The notes: generated from the letters alone by a model not told the origin. DNA of 64,000 nucleotides from Paraburkholderia domus (GCF_905220705.1 NZ_CAJNAT010000026.1:1-64000), one strand, 5' to 3'; shown: positions 18,290-27,876, numbered from the stretch's first letter. Program-made: numbers and translations.

Positions 18290-19315
18290 ATGAACGTTCG
18301 ATCGTTGGGCGCGCTCGCGCTCAGTTGCGCCGCCGCATGGGGACTCGCGTCCCACGCCGCTGAAGCGCAAACGTCTGTCACGCTGTATGGACTCATCGGG
18401 CTCGATGTTGCCAGCACCAAACGCAGCAACGGGCCACCCGCCGCCATCGCCGAACAGAGTCCGGGACTGACGGCGCCTTACTGGGGCATCCGGGCCAACG
18501 AGGAGCTCGGCGCCGGTTATCGCGCGATCGCCGTGCTCGAGAGCTTCTTTCAGCCGACTAACGGCGGCGTCGGCCGCACCTCCGCCGATCCGTTCTGGGG
18601 ACGCAATTCGTACGTCGGTATCGCCGGACCGTTCGGACGCGTGACGCTGGGGCGGCATACCAACCTGCTCTACCTCGCCGAGCAGGCAGTCAATCCATTT
18701 CAGGCGTCGATCCTGTTTTCGCCGCTGGTGATGCAGACCTTTACCGCGCCGTACGGCGGTGCAATTGCGGGCGATACCGTCTGGAACAATGGCATCCAGT
18801 ACACCAGCCCCAATCTGCGCGGACTGACCACCACCGCGGTCTATGCGCCCGGTGGTTTCGCAGGCGCCGACGGCACGTACAACGCCGCACTATCGACCCT
18901 CTATGCAGGCGGTTCGCTCACCGCTGTCGCGACCGTACAACGCACACGCGTGGTCGCCGGTGTGGCGTCGCCGACACAGAACGCGTACCTCGTCGGCGCC
19001 GCCTATGATTTTTCGCTCTTCAAGCTGTATGGCGCAGTGCAAGGCCTGCGTACCGATTCGACCGACATCGGTGCGCACACCTACGAAGCCGGCCTTTCAG
19101 TCCCGCTGACCTCGCAACTCAGCGCGCTCGCCGAATGGGCGTACACGCGCCGCAGCGCGCCGAAAAACGCCGTCACTGCCCGCAACACCGGCTCCGCGGG
19201 CCTCGACTACTTCCTGTCGAAACGCACCGATCTGTACCTCGTCACCGTCTACGACAGGCTCTCCGGCTATGGCACCGCGATGACTTATGCCACCGGAATC
19301 CGGCATCTGTTTTGA
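18290..19315 (+). CDS. Outer-membrane porin, Gram-negative porin family
   Basis: 341 residues from ATG 18290, with AGAGGATC just upstream. It has a signal peptide (about residues 1-25, ending EAQT), then SVTLYGLIGLDV at the first strand and a C-terminal GIRHLF ending in Phe, typical of beta-proteobacterial trimeric porins of the OmpC/Omp32 type. It probably lets the pathway substrate enter the periplasm. It lies 132 bp after the dehydrogenase gene and could share its transcript. Confidence 0.9.
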   Translation: MNVRSLGALALSCAAAWGLASHAAEAQTSVTLYGLIGLDVASTKRSNGPPAAIAEQSPGLTAPYWGIRANEELGAGYRAIAVLESFFQPTNGGVGRTSADPFWGRNSYVGIAGPFGRVTLGRHTNLLYLAEQAVNPFQASILFSPLVMQTFTAPYGGAIAGDTVWNNGIQYTSPNLRGLTTTAVYAPGGFAGADGTYNAALSTLYAGGSLTAVATVQRTRVVAGVASPTQNAYLVGAAYDFSLFKLYGAVQGLRTDSTDIGAHTYEAGLSVPLTSQLSALAEWAYTRRSAPKNAVTARNTGSAGLDYFLSKRTDLYLVTVYDRLSGYGTAMTYATGIRHLF

Positions 19316-19360
19316 CGGGCGATGCCATCAGGGTCAACCCGCTATAACTAAACCGCTGTT

Positions 19361-19431
19361 TTGTATAAAAAAATAAAGCTCGGAATCCAAATTTTGCCGT
19401 GGGTATAATTTTTTACAGTTTGTGTATACAC
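19361..19431 (+). promoter_or_regulatory. Putative GntR operator array C with TATAAT box
   Basis: GTATAA (19363), GTATAA (19403) and GTATAC (19424-19429) stand 40 and 21 bp apart upstream of the second porin gene, echoing arrays A and B. TATAAT at 19404-19409 may be a -10 element; if so, the last box lies over the transcription start, a repressing position. No good -35 was found. Confidence 0.45.
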
Positions 19432-19520
19432 GACATAAAAAGGACGTAACCGCGGCTGTCGCGCGCGACGACAGCACTCTCTACCACACGAAAAAGAACG
19501 ACGATTTGTTTGGAGATTGA

Positions 19521-20561
19521 ATGAAAAAGAAAGCACTCGTGTCAGGCGCCGTCATGCTTGCATGCGCCGGGGCACACGCTCAGTCGAGCGTCTGGCTGTC
19601 GGGGTATGTCGACCTGAACATCGAACATCTGATTTCTTCCGGCTCCGGCGGAAACGTGACCCGCATGTCGAGCGGCGGCCTGAACAACTCGCGCTTCAAC
19701 TTGAGCGGCGTCGAAGATCTGGGCGGCGGCAACAAGGCCGTGTTCACTGTCGAGCCGATGTTCTCCGCGAATACCGGCGTGCAGTCGACGCAATTCCGTC
19801 AGTCGTTCGTGGGCCTGAAAGGCAACTGGGGTGAAGTGACGATGGGCCGGCAGTTCACGCCCTCGTACTGGATTGCGGGCTACGCCGATCCGAGCTGGGC
19901 CGCCGACTTCAGTATGGTCAACAACATGGAGTTCTTCTACGCGTCGTATCGCGTGGATAACGCGATCCAGTACAAGACGCCGACTTTCTACGGCTTCACC
20001 GGCCGGATCATGGCGACGACCGGCGTAGGCGACAGCACCCGCGCGGGACGCTTCCTGAGCACCAGTATCGACTATCGGCACGGGCCGGTTTTCCTCGGTG
20101 CGGTGAGCGAATTGCAGTACACGCGCAATATCTTCAAGCCGTCGCAGATTCTCTCGTCACGCGACAACTATTTCTCTGCCGTCTACAAGTTCGGCGGTTT
20201 CGAACCGACGCTGATCTATCACACGTACAACGGCTACTACGCGTATCCGCCGTACGTCGCGTTCAATTCGCAGGGGTGGGACGTGCAGGTCGGCGCGCGC
20301 TGGAACATCGACGGACGCAATCGCCTGTATGCCAGCGTGGTGCATCGTCATGACGACAACAACACCAGCATTTCCAGCGCGACCGGCGGCGTGATCGGCT
20401 ACATCTACGGTTTGTCGAAACGGACCGACCTGTATGCGACTTTCGCGCACGTGACGCATCAGCACGACGTGCCTATCCCTTATCCGGTCACGTTCCAGGT
20501 CTATCCGAACGGTGGACAGAATCCGAGCGGCTTCCAGTTCGGGATTCGTCACGCGTTCTAA
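19521..20561 (+). CDS. Outer-membrane porin, Gram-negative porin family
   Basis: A 346-residue protein with signal peptide ending AHAQ (about residue 20), first strand SSVWLSGYVDLNIEH and C-terminal GIRHAF. It is a second general-type porin distinct from the one at 18290. It shares a transcript with the LVIVD protein gene (19-bp gap with AGGAGG), so the two probably work together at the outer membrane and periplasm. Boxes resembling the island operator lie upstream. Confidence 0.9.
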   Translation: MKKKALVSGAVMLACAGAHAQSSVWLSGYVDLNIEHLISSGSGGNVTRMSSGGLNNSRFNLSGVEDLGGGNKAVFTVEPMFSANTGVQSTQFRQSFVGLKGNWGEVTMGRQFTPSYWIAGYADPSWAADFSMVNNMEFFYASYRVDNAIQYKTPTFYGFTGRIMATTGVGDSTRAGRFLSTSIDYRHGPVFLGAVSELQYTRNIFKPSQILSSRDNYFSAVYKFGGFEPTLIYHTYNGYYAYPPYVAFNSQGWDVQVGARWNIDGRNRLYASVVHRHDDNNTSISSATGGVIGYIYGLSKRTDLYATFAHVTHQHDVPIPYPVTFQVYPNGGQNPSGFQFGIRHAF

Positions 20562-20580
20562 TATAAAAAGGAGGAAGCCA

Positions 20581-22374
20581 ATGCTTCGCACATGCAATCT
20601 GAAATCAACGCTCGCAACAGGCGTCCTGTTGACCTTCGTATCCGCGGCGGCTTACGCGGCCACGCAAGCCGCGCCGGACACCGAGGCATCGGCCGGCGCA
20701 GCGTCCGCAGCACAAGTGACGCCCGGCACGCCGACTGTCAAGGATCCCTACCTCGCCCAGTGGTTGCGCCTCACGCCCGACCGCCGGCCTGCCCCGCTCA
20801 AGCCGGGTGTCGACTACGGCATGGACCCGGCAACCGGCCAGTTCGTGTGGCCGAAGGCCACCCCCGAAGTGCACCAGGGCCAGCGCTTCCCGGGTGAAAT
20901 GACCACATGGGACAAGAAGAGCTACGCCAAGGACGTCAAGGTTCTGGCCTTCTATCCGCTCGTCGATTCCCCCTTCCACGCCTGGAACAATATTGCCGAC
21001 TTCAATGGGCGCCGTTACCTCTATATCCACGACCGCGACTATTTGCGGATCATGGACGTCACCGATCCCGCCAACGGCAAGGTCGTGTTTTCGCAGGGCG
21101 GCACGTGGGGACCAAAGGGGCCGACCGAGAAGTTCGACCCGAACAATGTGCATGATTACCTCGGCGGCGCCACCATCGTGTGGAGCAAGAAGCTCGGCAA
21201 GCCGGTGCTCGTCGCTTCGTTCGAAATTGGCCGCTATGGCTTGATGACCGACAAGAGCGAGCAACCGGACAAGGTCGAAGCACAGCGCCACTACAACTCG
21301 CTCAAGGGCTTCAAGGTCTTTGAAATGGACGGCCCCCTGCCGAGCCAATGGAAGCTGATTGCAACGCGCACGACCGACTACAAGCATCCCGATGCACCGG
21401 TGGGTCAGCAGCAAGGTTCGGGTTCGCTCGATGCGCCGGAGTACTACGGCGGCAAGTACATGATCCTCTCGGCGGCACCGGACGACAGCTACGCTTTGAC
21501 CGAGTACCCGAACTATCTGTATTCGCCGGGCTATCAGGTCTGGGACATGTCGGATCCCGCGGATCCGAAGTTCGTCTCACAGATCTCCGTGCCGGGGCAG
21601 AAACTCGGCAACGAAGCTGACGAACAGGCTTACCTGACGAACCCGCGTGCCGGCAACCGCACCTCGTGGATGGGCTCGCGCATTCCAATCTTCCTGCCGA
21701 AGCCTTTGGAACAAGGCGGCAAGATTGGTTTCGGCGCGATGGGTGGTTTGGGTCTTTATTCGTTCGACCTGTCCAACCCGGCGAAGCCGAAAGTGCTTGG
21801 CAATGTGAATACCGCGCCGAGCTTTGCCGGCACCGAGTACGACAATGCCGACGTCAGCCAGTACGAGCGCACGGGTTTCGTGCTGACGAGCGGGTATCCG
21901 ATGAACCGCGATTGCTACGAGCCGTACAAGGACATCTTTGTCGTCGACGCTCGCGATCCGTCGCATCTGAAGGTAGCGGGCAAGCTGCCGCAGCCGACAC
22001 CGCCTGAAGGCGCGCCGTTCACGAGTTTCTGCCAGCGCGGCGGCAACTTCGGTCCGAAGCGTTCGAACGCGATCGGACAGCCGGGTGGTTCGCGTCAGGG
22101 TGTGATTCCGTATTCGTTCTATAACGCCGGTGTGCAGATTTTCGACGTGCGCAATCCGGAGAAGCCGACGATTGCCGGGTATTTTGTGCCGGCGCTGGCG
22201 GATGAGAGCGAGCTGCCGAGTTATACCCTTGGCAAGGGCGTGCTGGCGATTTATACCGAGTACGACCGCAACATTATTTGGGCCTTTACGGAGAATGGTG
22301 CTTATGCGTTGTCGACGCCGCTGTTGGGCGCGCCGGTGATGGGCGCTCCGGCCAAGCCTTGGCCGCCGCGGTAA
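20581..22374 (+). CDS. Exported LVIVD-repeat (beta-propeller-like) protein
   Basis: 597 residues from ATG 20581, behind AGGAGG. A signal peptide ends near residue 25 (AYAAT). The rest has repeated segments of the form (L/V)xIxDVxDPxxPKxxG (RIMDVTDPANGK, VWDMSDPADPKFV, SFDLSNPAKPKVLG, IFDVRNPEKPTIAG), the LVIVD pattern that builds a propeller. The function of such proteins is not established; with the porin gene upstream it may bind or process the substrate in the periplasm. I did not recognise an enzymatic motif. Confidence 0.78.
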   Translation: MLRTCNLKSTLATGVLLTFVSAAAYAATQAAPDTEASAGAASAAQVTPGTPTVKDPYLAQWLRLTPDRRPAPLKPGVDYGMDPATGQFVWPKATPEVHQGQRFPGEMTTWDKKSYAKDVKVLAFYPLVDSPFHAWNNIADFNGRRYLYIHDRDYLRIMDVTDPANGKVVFSQGGTWGPKGPTEKFDPNNVHDYLGGATIVWSKKLGKPVLVASFEIGRYGLMTDKSEQPDKVEAQRHYNSLKGFKVFEMDGPLPSQWKLIATRTTDYKHPDAPVGQQQGSGSLDAPEYYGGKYMILSAAPDDSYALTEYPNYLYSPGYQVWDMSDPADPKFVSQISVPGQKLGNEADEQAYLTNPRAGNRTSWMGSRIPIFLPKPLEQGGKIGFGAMGGLGLYSFDLSNPAKPKVLGNVNTAPSFAGTEYDNADVSQYERTGFVLTSGYPMNRDCYEPYKDIFVVDARDPSHLKVAGKLPQPTPPEGAPFTSFCQRGGNFGPKRSNAIGQPGGSRQGVIPYSFYNAGVQIFDVRNPEKPTIAGYFVPALADESELPSYTLGKGVLAIYTEYDRNIIWAFTENGAYALSTPLLGAPVMGAPAKPWPPR

Positions 22375-22422
22375 CGTCTTTGGGTTTCTTCATTTCTTCA
22401 TGCTAGTTTGTTGAGCGCTTTG

Positions 22423-22455
22423 CCCTGCCGGCGGTTTTCGTCGGTGGGGTTTTTT
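22423..22455 (+). terminator. Terminator after the LVIVD gene
   Basis: CCCTGCCG (22423-22430) pairs with CGGTGGGG (22442-22449), including two G-T pairs, followed by TTTTTT. It ends the porin-LVIVD transcript. Confidence 0.65.
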
Positions 22456-22540
22456 GTTTTTTGTTTTTTTGTTTCATTGCCTGCGCGGCGTTTGTTATCT
22501 GGTTGCCTGTGGCGGTGGGATTTTCTTGAGCGGTTTGCCG

Positions 22541-23503
22541 GCGTGGCGCTTTGTTTGTGTGCCTGCGGCGTTGGCCTTTCCTTGATTTCTTATTGGTCTA
22601 TTAGCGTCGCCCCTGTGCGGGGCGGGCACCTACTTTTCTTTGCCTGCCGCAAAGAAAAGTAGGCAAAAGAAAGCGGCTCACACCGCCAGCTCATAAGCGG
22701 GTCCCCCGGCTTGGAAGAGGTAGTGGTGCATCTGGAATCTGTGTTCTCGCAGATTCAGCCCTGGTGACAAGGCAATCATACTTCCCGCCTCGCACTATGT
22801 GCTCGCCGGAAAAGTCAATCATGCAAACCCATGGCTTCTGTTTAGACGTGGAGCGAGCCGTCGGCTTCGCCTCGGCGATGCGCTGAAATGTACCTGTGTT
22901 TCCAATGCACAACTGCACAAGGCAACGTGACGTGATCCGATCCGATCCGACTTGACTTGACTTGACTTGACCTGACACGACACGACACGACACGATTCGA
23001 TTCGATTCGATTCGACTCGACTCGAGCACGCATTTTGGATGAGGCAGGCATTAGCGGTTCGACGGCGATCTACCAGGTAGACCGAACTTCGAGCGCGACG
23101 AGATAGAGAGTGGTTTGTGAGGCATTTTTCGGCGCGCGGTGCGCCACCGAAAATATGACGCTCTAGCTGAACAGAAGACGATAGCTCGTACGGTTCCGTA
23201 TTGAAGCCGCCGGTCTTCCTGATGGACCGTTCCGGCGAGCACGTAGTGCGAGGCGGGAAGTATGACTGCCTTGTCACTAACACGGCGTGTGCGAGTGCAC
23301 AGATTCCAGATGCACCACTACCGCAACTGTGCGGGGGACCCGCTTAAGAATTAGCGGTGTGAGCTGCTTTCTCTTGCCTACTTCTCTTTGCAGCAGCAAA
23401 GAGAAGTAGGTGCCGCCCCGCACAGGGGCAACGCTAATAGACCACTAACAATTCAAGGAAAGGCCAACACCGTAGGCATACAGAAACAAAGCGCCGAGCA
23501 GGC
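22541..23503. repeat. Inverted-pair repeat element 1
   Basis: Two arms of roughly 270 bp (about 22541-22825 and 23222-23503) are inverted copies of each other, at high but imperfect identity by eye, around a unique centre. Landmarks in each arm, read inward, are GGCCTTTCCTTGA, ATTAGCGT, CCCCTGTGCGGGGCGG, a 15-bp hairpin (22629-22663; 23377-23410), GCGGGTCCCCC, GGTGCATCTGGAATCTGTG, TGACAAGGCA and CTTCCCGCCTCGCACTA. No transposase or other credible gene is inside. The same arm occurs twice in element 2 at 33.6-34.3 kb. The right arm ends 9 bp from the stop of the permease gene. The family is unnamed to me; it resembles dispersed non-coding repeats of Paraburkholderia genomes. Confidence 0.85.
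22934..23024. repeat. Degenerate pentanucleotide repeats in the centre of element 1
   Basis: Successive blocks of 5-bp repeats (GATCC, then TTGAC, then ACACG/GACAC, then GATTC, then GACTC), each present about three to five times, make a patchwork microsatellite of about 90 bp. Each block differs from the next by one or two bases, as if one array had been converted stepwise. Confidence 0.85.
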
Positions 23504-23511
23504 AAAAAACC

Positions 23512-24912
23512 TCACGCCATTTCGGCATCAGCCGCCCCGACACCCTTCCCCCGATACCAAACAAAATAAACAACCAACAACCCAACAACAAACGGCACAC
23601 CAATCACCAAGGTCATCCGAAACTCCCGAGTAAACCACGTAGTGACCAAAGCCCCAATCATCAGCCCTGCGCCAAGCAGAGAAGTAACCGGAAACCCCCA
23701 CATCCTGAACGCCAGCGGCAAGCCCATATGCCTATGACGAAAAAAGAAGTGCGTAACAAAAATCATCAGCCAGGTGAACATGGCACCAAACATGGAAACA
23801 GACATCATCAACACAAACGAAGCATCCGGATAAACCACATTCAGCACAGTAGCCAACGCAATCCCAATCGTCGAAAGCCAAAGCGCCGCAACCGGAACCC
23901 CTTTGCTGTTCAAAGCCCCCAGGCGCCGCGGTGCATACCCCGCACGGGAAAGACTAAACATCATCCGCGTCGTGATATAGAGCTGGCTATTCATCGCCGA
24001 CAACGCCGCCACCAGAATCACAAAATTAATCACGCCCGCAGCCCCTGGCACATGCGTCGCCGCCATCACCCGCACGAACGGGCTCTCATCCGTACCCGCC
24101 GCGTTCCACGGCACGATCGCCAGCATCAACGCCAAGGTCAGCAAATAAAAGAACACCAGCCGGAACATCGTCGCGCGAAAGGCCCGCGTAATCGCCTTCT
24201 GCGGATCACGTGCCTCGCCCGCCGCCACCGCAATCATCTCGATGCTCAAATAGCTGAAAATCGACACGATCACCGCGACCCACATGCCCCATACGCCCTT
24301 CGGAAAGAAGCCACCGTGTGACGTGTAATTGCCAAAACCGATCCCCGAACTCGCCGGCGCACCGAACACGACATAGGCACCCAGCAAGATGAAACCGACA
24401 ATCGCCACAATCTTCAACATCGAAAACACATACTCGACCGCGCCGAATACTTTCACGCTCACCGAGTTAATCCCGATCAGCGCCGCGGAAAAGCCGACGA
24501 TCCAGTACCACCCAGGCACCGCGGGAAACCAGTACTTCATGTACACAGCAATCGCCGTCACCTCGGTGCCGACCGCAAACACAATCGACGACCAGTACGC
24601 ATAGCGCACCAGAAATCCCGCCCACGGCGCAATGTAGTGCTCGGCATAAGCGCCAAACGATCCCGACGTGGGATGCGCTACCGTCATCTCGGCAAGGCAA
24701 CCCATCAACAGCAACGCAATCAGCGCACCAATCGCGTAGCTCACCAGCACGCTCGGACCGGCAAAGCCGATGGCAAATCCGCTGCCGAGAAACAGGCCGG
24801 TGCCGATCGCGCCGCCAATCGCGATCATCGATAACTGCCCCGTCGATAGTCCACGGTGCAACCCCTTCTCGCGTTCGACAATCGTGTCGAAGCCTCGCTG
24901 CTCTTGCGTCAT
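23512..24912 (-). CDS. Amino-acid permease, APC superfamily (AAT type)
   Basis: A 466-residue protein with about 12 membrane segments. The N-terminal motif IAIGGAIGTGLFLGSG is the conserved first helix of amino-acid transporters of the AroP/ProY/AnsP group. The start has GGAGAC upstream. It is the last gene of the kyn/nba unit (115 bp after kynU), so kynurenine, tryptophan or an aminobenzoate is the likely substrate, by inference only. Its stop lies directly at the edge of repeat element 1. Confidence 0.88.
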   Translation of the reverse strand: MTQEQRGFDTIVEREKGLHRGLSTGQLSMIAIGGAIGTGLFLGSGFAIGFAGPSVLVSYAIGALIALLLMGCLAEMTVAHPTSGSFGAYAEHYIAPWAGFLVRYAYWSSIVFAVGTEVTAIAVYMKYWFPAVPGWYWIVGFSAALIGINSVSVKVFGAVEYVFSMLKIVAIVGFILLGAYVVFGAPASSGIGFGNYTSHGGFFPKGVWGMWVAVIVSIFSYLSIEMIAVAAGEARDPQKAITRAFRATMFRLVFFYLLTLALMLAIVPWNAAGTDESPFVRVMAATHVPGAAGVINFVILVAALSAMNSQLYITTRMMFSLSRAGYAPRRLGALNSKGVPVAALWLSTIGIALATVLNVVYPDASFVLMMSVSMFGAMFTWLMIFVTHFFFRHRHMGLPLAFRMWGFPVTSLLGAGLMIGALVTTWFTREFRMTLVIGVPFVVGLLVVYFVWYRGKGVGAADAEMA

Positions 24913-25027
24913 CTTGGTGTCTCCTCCTGGATGCGGTTGCGTGCTGGACGCAACCGCCGGTGCCGCGTTGTCGTATTACTTGTATTGCTCGAATCGCGGC
25001 GCTTGCCTGCTCATTGAGTCAACGTCC

Positions 25028-26257
25028 TCACGTCACGGATTTGCGTGCTTTGAACTCGTCGGTATTCCACGCGTCGGTCGCGATGATGTCCTTGAGTTGG
25101 GCGATGGTGTCCCAGATATCCACGTAGCGCACATACAGCGGCGCAAAACCGAAGCGCAGAATGTCCGGCGCGCGGAAGTCACCGATCACGTTGCGCGCAA
25201 TCAGCGCTTGCATGATCGCGTAGCCTTCGGCATGACCAAGCGACACCTGGCTGCCGCGTTGCTCGGCGTCGCGCGGCGAAGCGAGCGTGCAACCGAGGCC
25301 CTTCAGTTCCTGATCGGTCAACTCGACGAACAGATTGCCGAGCGCGACGCTCTTGTCGCGCAACACATCGAGATCGACGCCGTCGAATGCCTCAAGCGCG
25401 CTCTCCAATGCGATCACGCCAAGTTGCGGCGCCGTGCCGGTCAACATGCGGTCGATGCCCGGATGCGGCGCGTAGTCGTGCGTAAAGTCGAACGGCTTCG
25501 AATGGCCGTGCCAGCCCGTCAGCGGCTGACGCATCGCTTCAATATGGCGCGACGCGACGAACACAAAAGCGGGTGCACCAGGACCGCCGTTCAGATACTT
25601 GTAGCCGCAACCCACCGCGAAGTCAGCGGCGCAGCGGTTCAGGTTCACCGGCATCGCGCCCGCCGAGTGGCACAGGTCCCACACGATCAGCGCGCCGGCC
25701 TCATGCGCCTGACGCGTCACCGCTTCCATGTCGTAGCGCTTACCGGTTTTGTAATTGACGTGCGTGAGCGACACGATCGCCACGGTATCGTCGATGGCCG
25801 CGACGATGTCGTCCGGATCGACACAACGTAACTCGCAACCCGTCATCTCGGCGACGCTGGAAGCGATATACACGTCAGTCGGAAAATTGGTTCCTTCGGC
25901 AAGAATCACGTTGCGCCCGGGGCGCATGCGCGTGGCCGCGACCAGCACCTTGAACAGATTCACCGAGGTCGAATCGGCGACAATCACTTCGTCCTGACCT
26001 GCGCCGATCAGCGTGGCGATCTTGTTGCCCGTGCGCTGCGGCGCCGGATACCAGTCGGCATCATTCCACGAGCGGATCAAACCGTGCGCCCACTCCTGTT
26101 TCAAGGCTCTTTCGATACGCGCGGGCACATTCGCGGGCATCGCGCCCAGCGAGTTACCGTCGAGGTAGATCGTGTCGGCCGGCAGATCGAAGCGCGCGCG
26201 GCAGTGGGCCAAGGTGTCGGCAGCGTCGAGCGCGGCGCAGTGTTCCCGGGTAATCAT
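25028..26257 (-). CDS. kynU: Kynureninase
   Basis: A 409-residue PLP enzyme, normal length for the family. Recognisable features are IYLDGNSLGAMP near the start, ADSTSVNLFK, VWDLCHSAGAMPV (the aspartate that contacts the PLP pyridine nitrogen) and the Schiff-base lysine in CGYKYLNGGPGAP. It cleaves kynurenine to anthranilate, or 3-hydroxykynurenine to 3-hydroxyanthranilate, plus alanine. It is placed directly after the 3-hydroxyanthranilate degradation genes, so the hydroxylated substrate is likely. No kynA, kynB or kmo gene lies in the window. Confidence 0.94.
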   Translation of the reverse strand: MITREHCAALDAADTLAHCRARFDLPADTIYLDGNSLGAMPANVPARIERALKQEWAHGLIRSWNDADWYPAPQRTGNKIATLIGAGQDEVIVADSTSVNLFKVLVAATRMRPGRNVILAEGTNFPTDVYIASSVAEMTGCELRCVDPDDIVAAIDDTVAIVSLTHVNYKTGKRYDMEAVTRQAHEAGALIVWDLCHSAGAMPVNLNRCAADFAVGCGYKYLNGGPGAPAFVFVASRHIEAMRQPLTGWHGHSKPFDFTHDYAPHPGIDRMLTGTAPQLGVIALESALEAFDGVDLDVLRDKSVALGNLFVELTDQELKGLGCTLASPRDAEQRGSQVSLGHAEGYAIMQALIARNVIGDFRAPDILRFGFAPLYVRYVDIWDTIAQLKDIIATDAWNTDEFKARKSVT

Positions 26258-26312
26258 CTGGCTAATTTCCTGTTGTTCTGATTGCTATTGCAATGTCTGT
26301 GGCGCGAGCTGC

Positions 26313-27335
26313 CTAGGCGGCGTGAGCAACTGTCGTGGGCAAATCGAAAAAGCGCTGAGCGTTGGTGCCGAGAATCTTCGTCTTGGCCGTGTCGCTCAGT
26401 TGCGGATGATGCGCGACCAGGTCGCCGATCTTCTGCTCGCCGAGCGGAAACGGATAGTCGGAGCCGAGCAGGACGCGGTCCTCGCCCATCGTCTCGACCA
26501 GCAAGCGCAACGCACCCTGGTCGAACACCGCGCTATCCACGTAAAAGCGGTCGAGATACGACACCGGGGCATTGGGGCAATCCTCGCGCACAATGTCGCG
26601 TTGCTCCCACGCGTTCTGCACACGGCCAAGCAGGAAGGCGAAGCTGCCGCCGCCATGCGCGAAACACAGCTTCAGCGATTTCGGAATCCGCTCGAATGCG
26701 CCCGACAAAATCAACGACACCATGCTCAATTGCGTTTCCGCCGGCATCGCGACGAGCCACGGCAGCATCCACTTCTTCATGCGGCCGTCGGTCATCATGT
26801 CCCACGGATGGACCAGCACCGGAATGCCGTCGTTCGCGCAGTGCGTGAGGAAGGTGACGAGATGCTCATCGTCGAGATCGCGTGGGCCGAGATGATTGCC
26901 GATCTGCACGCCGCGGTGGCCTGCACGATGGGCACGCGTGGCCTCGCGGCACGCGAGGTCGATGTCCTGCAGCGGGACTTGCGCCAGCGCCATCAGACGT
27001 TGCGGCGCATGCGCGCAAAGTTCGAGGGCGTGATCGTTCATCCGCGCAGCCCAGTTGTGCGCGGCGGATGCATCGTAGCGATAGCCGAACATCACGGGCG
27101 TCGCGCACATCAGTTGGATGTTGACGCCGAGCGCGTCCATTTCAGCAATCCGCGCGGCCGGGTCCCATAGCGCGCGATACACCGGACGAAAGCTCTTCTC
27201 GCCGGTCATGATCATGCCGCGTTCGCCGTCCGCGTCGATTCTGAGCCACGGCGCGTGTTCCGCGTCGAGGCGTGCGGCTTCTTCCCGCGCGATCGGCGGG
27301 AAGAAGTGGGAATGCATGTCGATTCGAAGTGTCAT
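26313..27335 (-). CDS. nbaD: 2-amino-3-carboxymuconate-6-semialdehyde decarboxylase (ACMSD)
   Basis: 340 residues from ATG 27335; an upstream ATG would overlap the dioxygenase gene. It is an amidohydrolase-fold decarboxylase with metal motif H8-S-H10 (DMHSHFFPP), histidines in VHPWDMM and CFAHGGGS, and aspartate in LLGSDYPFPLG. It removes CO2 from the unstable ring-opened product of 3-hydroxyanthranilate, diverting it from quinolinate to 2-aminomuconate semialdehyde. It follows nbaC at 16 bp. Confidence 0.94.
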   Translation of the reverse strand: MTLRIDMHSHFFPPIAREEAARLDAEHAPWLRIDADGERGMIMTGEKSFRPVYRALWDPAARIAEMDALGVNIQLMCATPVMFGYRYDASAAHNWAARMNDHALELCAHAPQRLMALAQVPLQDIDLACREATRAHRAGHRGVQIGNHLGPRDLDDEHLVTFLTHCANDGIPVLVHPWDMMTDGRMKKWMLPWLVAMPAETQLSMVSLILSGAFERIPKSLKLCFAHGGGSFAFLLGRVQNAWEQRDIVREDCPNAPVSYLDRFYVDSAVFDQGALRLLVETMGEDRVLLGSDYPFPLGEQKIGDLVAHHPQLSDTAKTKILGTNAQRFFDLPTTVAHAA

Positions 27336-27351
27336 CGTGATTCTGTTTTGT

Positions 27352-27876
27352 TTAGACGGCGCGACCGGGGTGGACATGGCCGCAATGCGCGCAGCGGCGT
27401 TTCTCTTCCGAGGCGTAGAAGGCGTTGAAAAGCGGCGGCAGATCGGTGACGATGCTTTTCAGCTGAACCTCGACGCGGTAGACGAGATGGCCGCAGTCGT
27501 CGCAATACCATTCGAAGCCGTCGACCACACCTTGCGGGCGTTGCCGCTCGATGACGAGGCAGACGCTGCCCGCTTCCGGCCGCTGCGGCGAATGACGCAC
27601 ATGCGGCGGCAGTAGAAACACGTCCCCTTCTTTCAGATCGACGCGCTCGCGCTTGCCGTCGATCCACAAATACAGGTACGCGTTGCCGCGCAACTGATAG
27701 AAGAACTCCTCGAGCGGATCGTCGTGGTAATCGGTCCGGTGGTTCGGGCCACCCACGACCGTGACGATAAAATCGCTGTCCTGCCACACCTGCTGGTTGC
27801 CGACGGGCGGCTTTAGCAGATGTGCGTGATCGTCGATCCAGCGCTGGAAATTGAACGGTTTGCCGTACGTGAGCAT
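27352..27876 (-). CDS. nbaC: 3-hydroxyanthranilate 3,4-dioxygenase
   Basis: A 174-residue cupin of the bacterial type. The iron ligands His51, Glu57 and His95 fall at exactly the positions I recall from the Cupriavidus enzyme. Two CxxC pairs near the C-terminus (YCDDC and RCAHC) form the rubredoxin-like second iron site. It opens the ring of 3-hydroxyanthranilate. It sits between the deaminase and ACMSD genes, as in nba clusters. Confidence 0.96.
   Translation of the reverse strand: MLTYGKPFNFQRWIDDHAHLLKPPVGNQQVWQDSDFIVTVVGGPNHRTDYHDDPLEEFFYQLRGNAYLYLWIDGKRERVDLKEGDVFLLPPHVRHSPQRPEAGSVCLVIERQRPQGVVDGFEWYCDDCGHLVYRVEVQLKSIVTDLPPLFNAFYASEEKRRCAHCGHVHPGRAV

Noticed and set aside
19403..19409. 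TATAAT as proof of a sigma-70 promoter for the second porin
   Set aside because: No acceptable -35 at 16-18 bp; it is kept only as a possible -10 inside the operator entry.
22691..23283. Minus-strand frames over element 1 encoding strings of Ser-Arg-Ile-Glu-Ser-Asn-Arg
   Set aside because: The translation is simply the pentamer microsatellite read as protein, with no start signal and no conservation in element 2.
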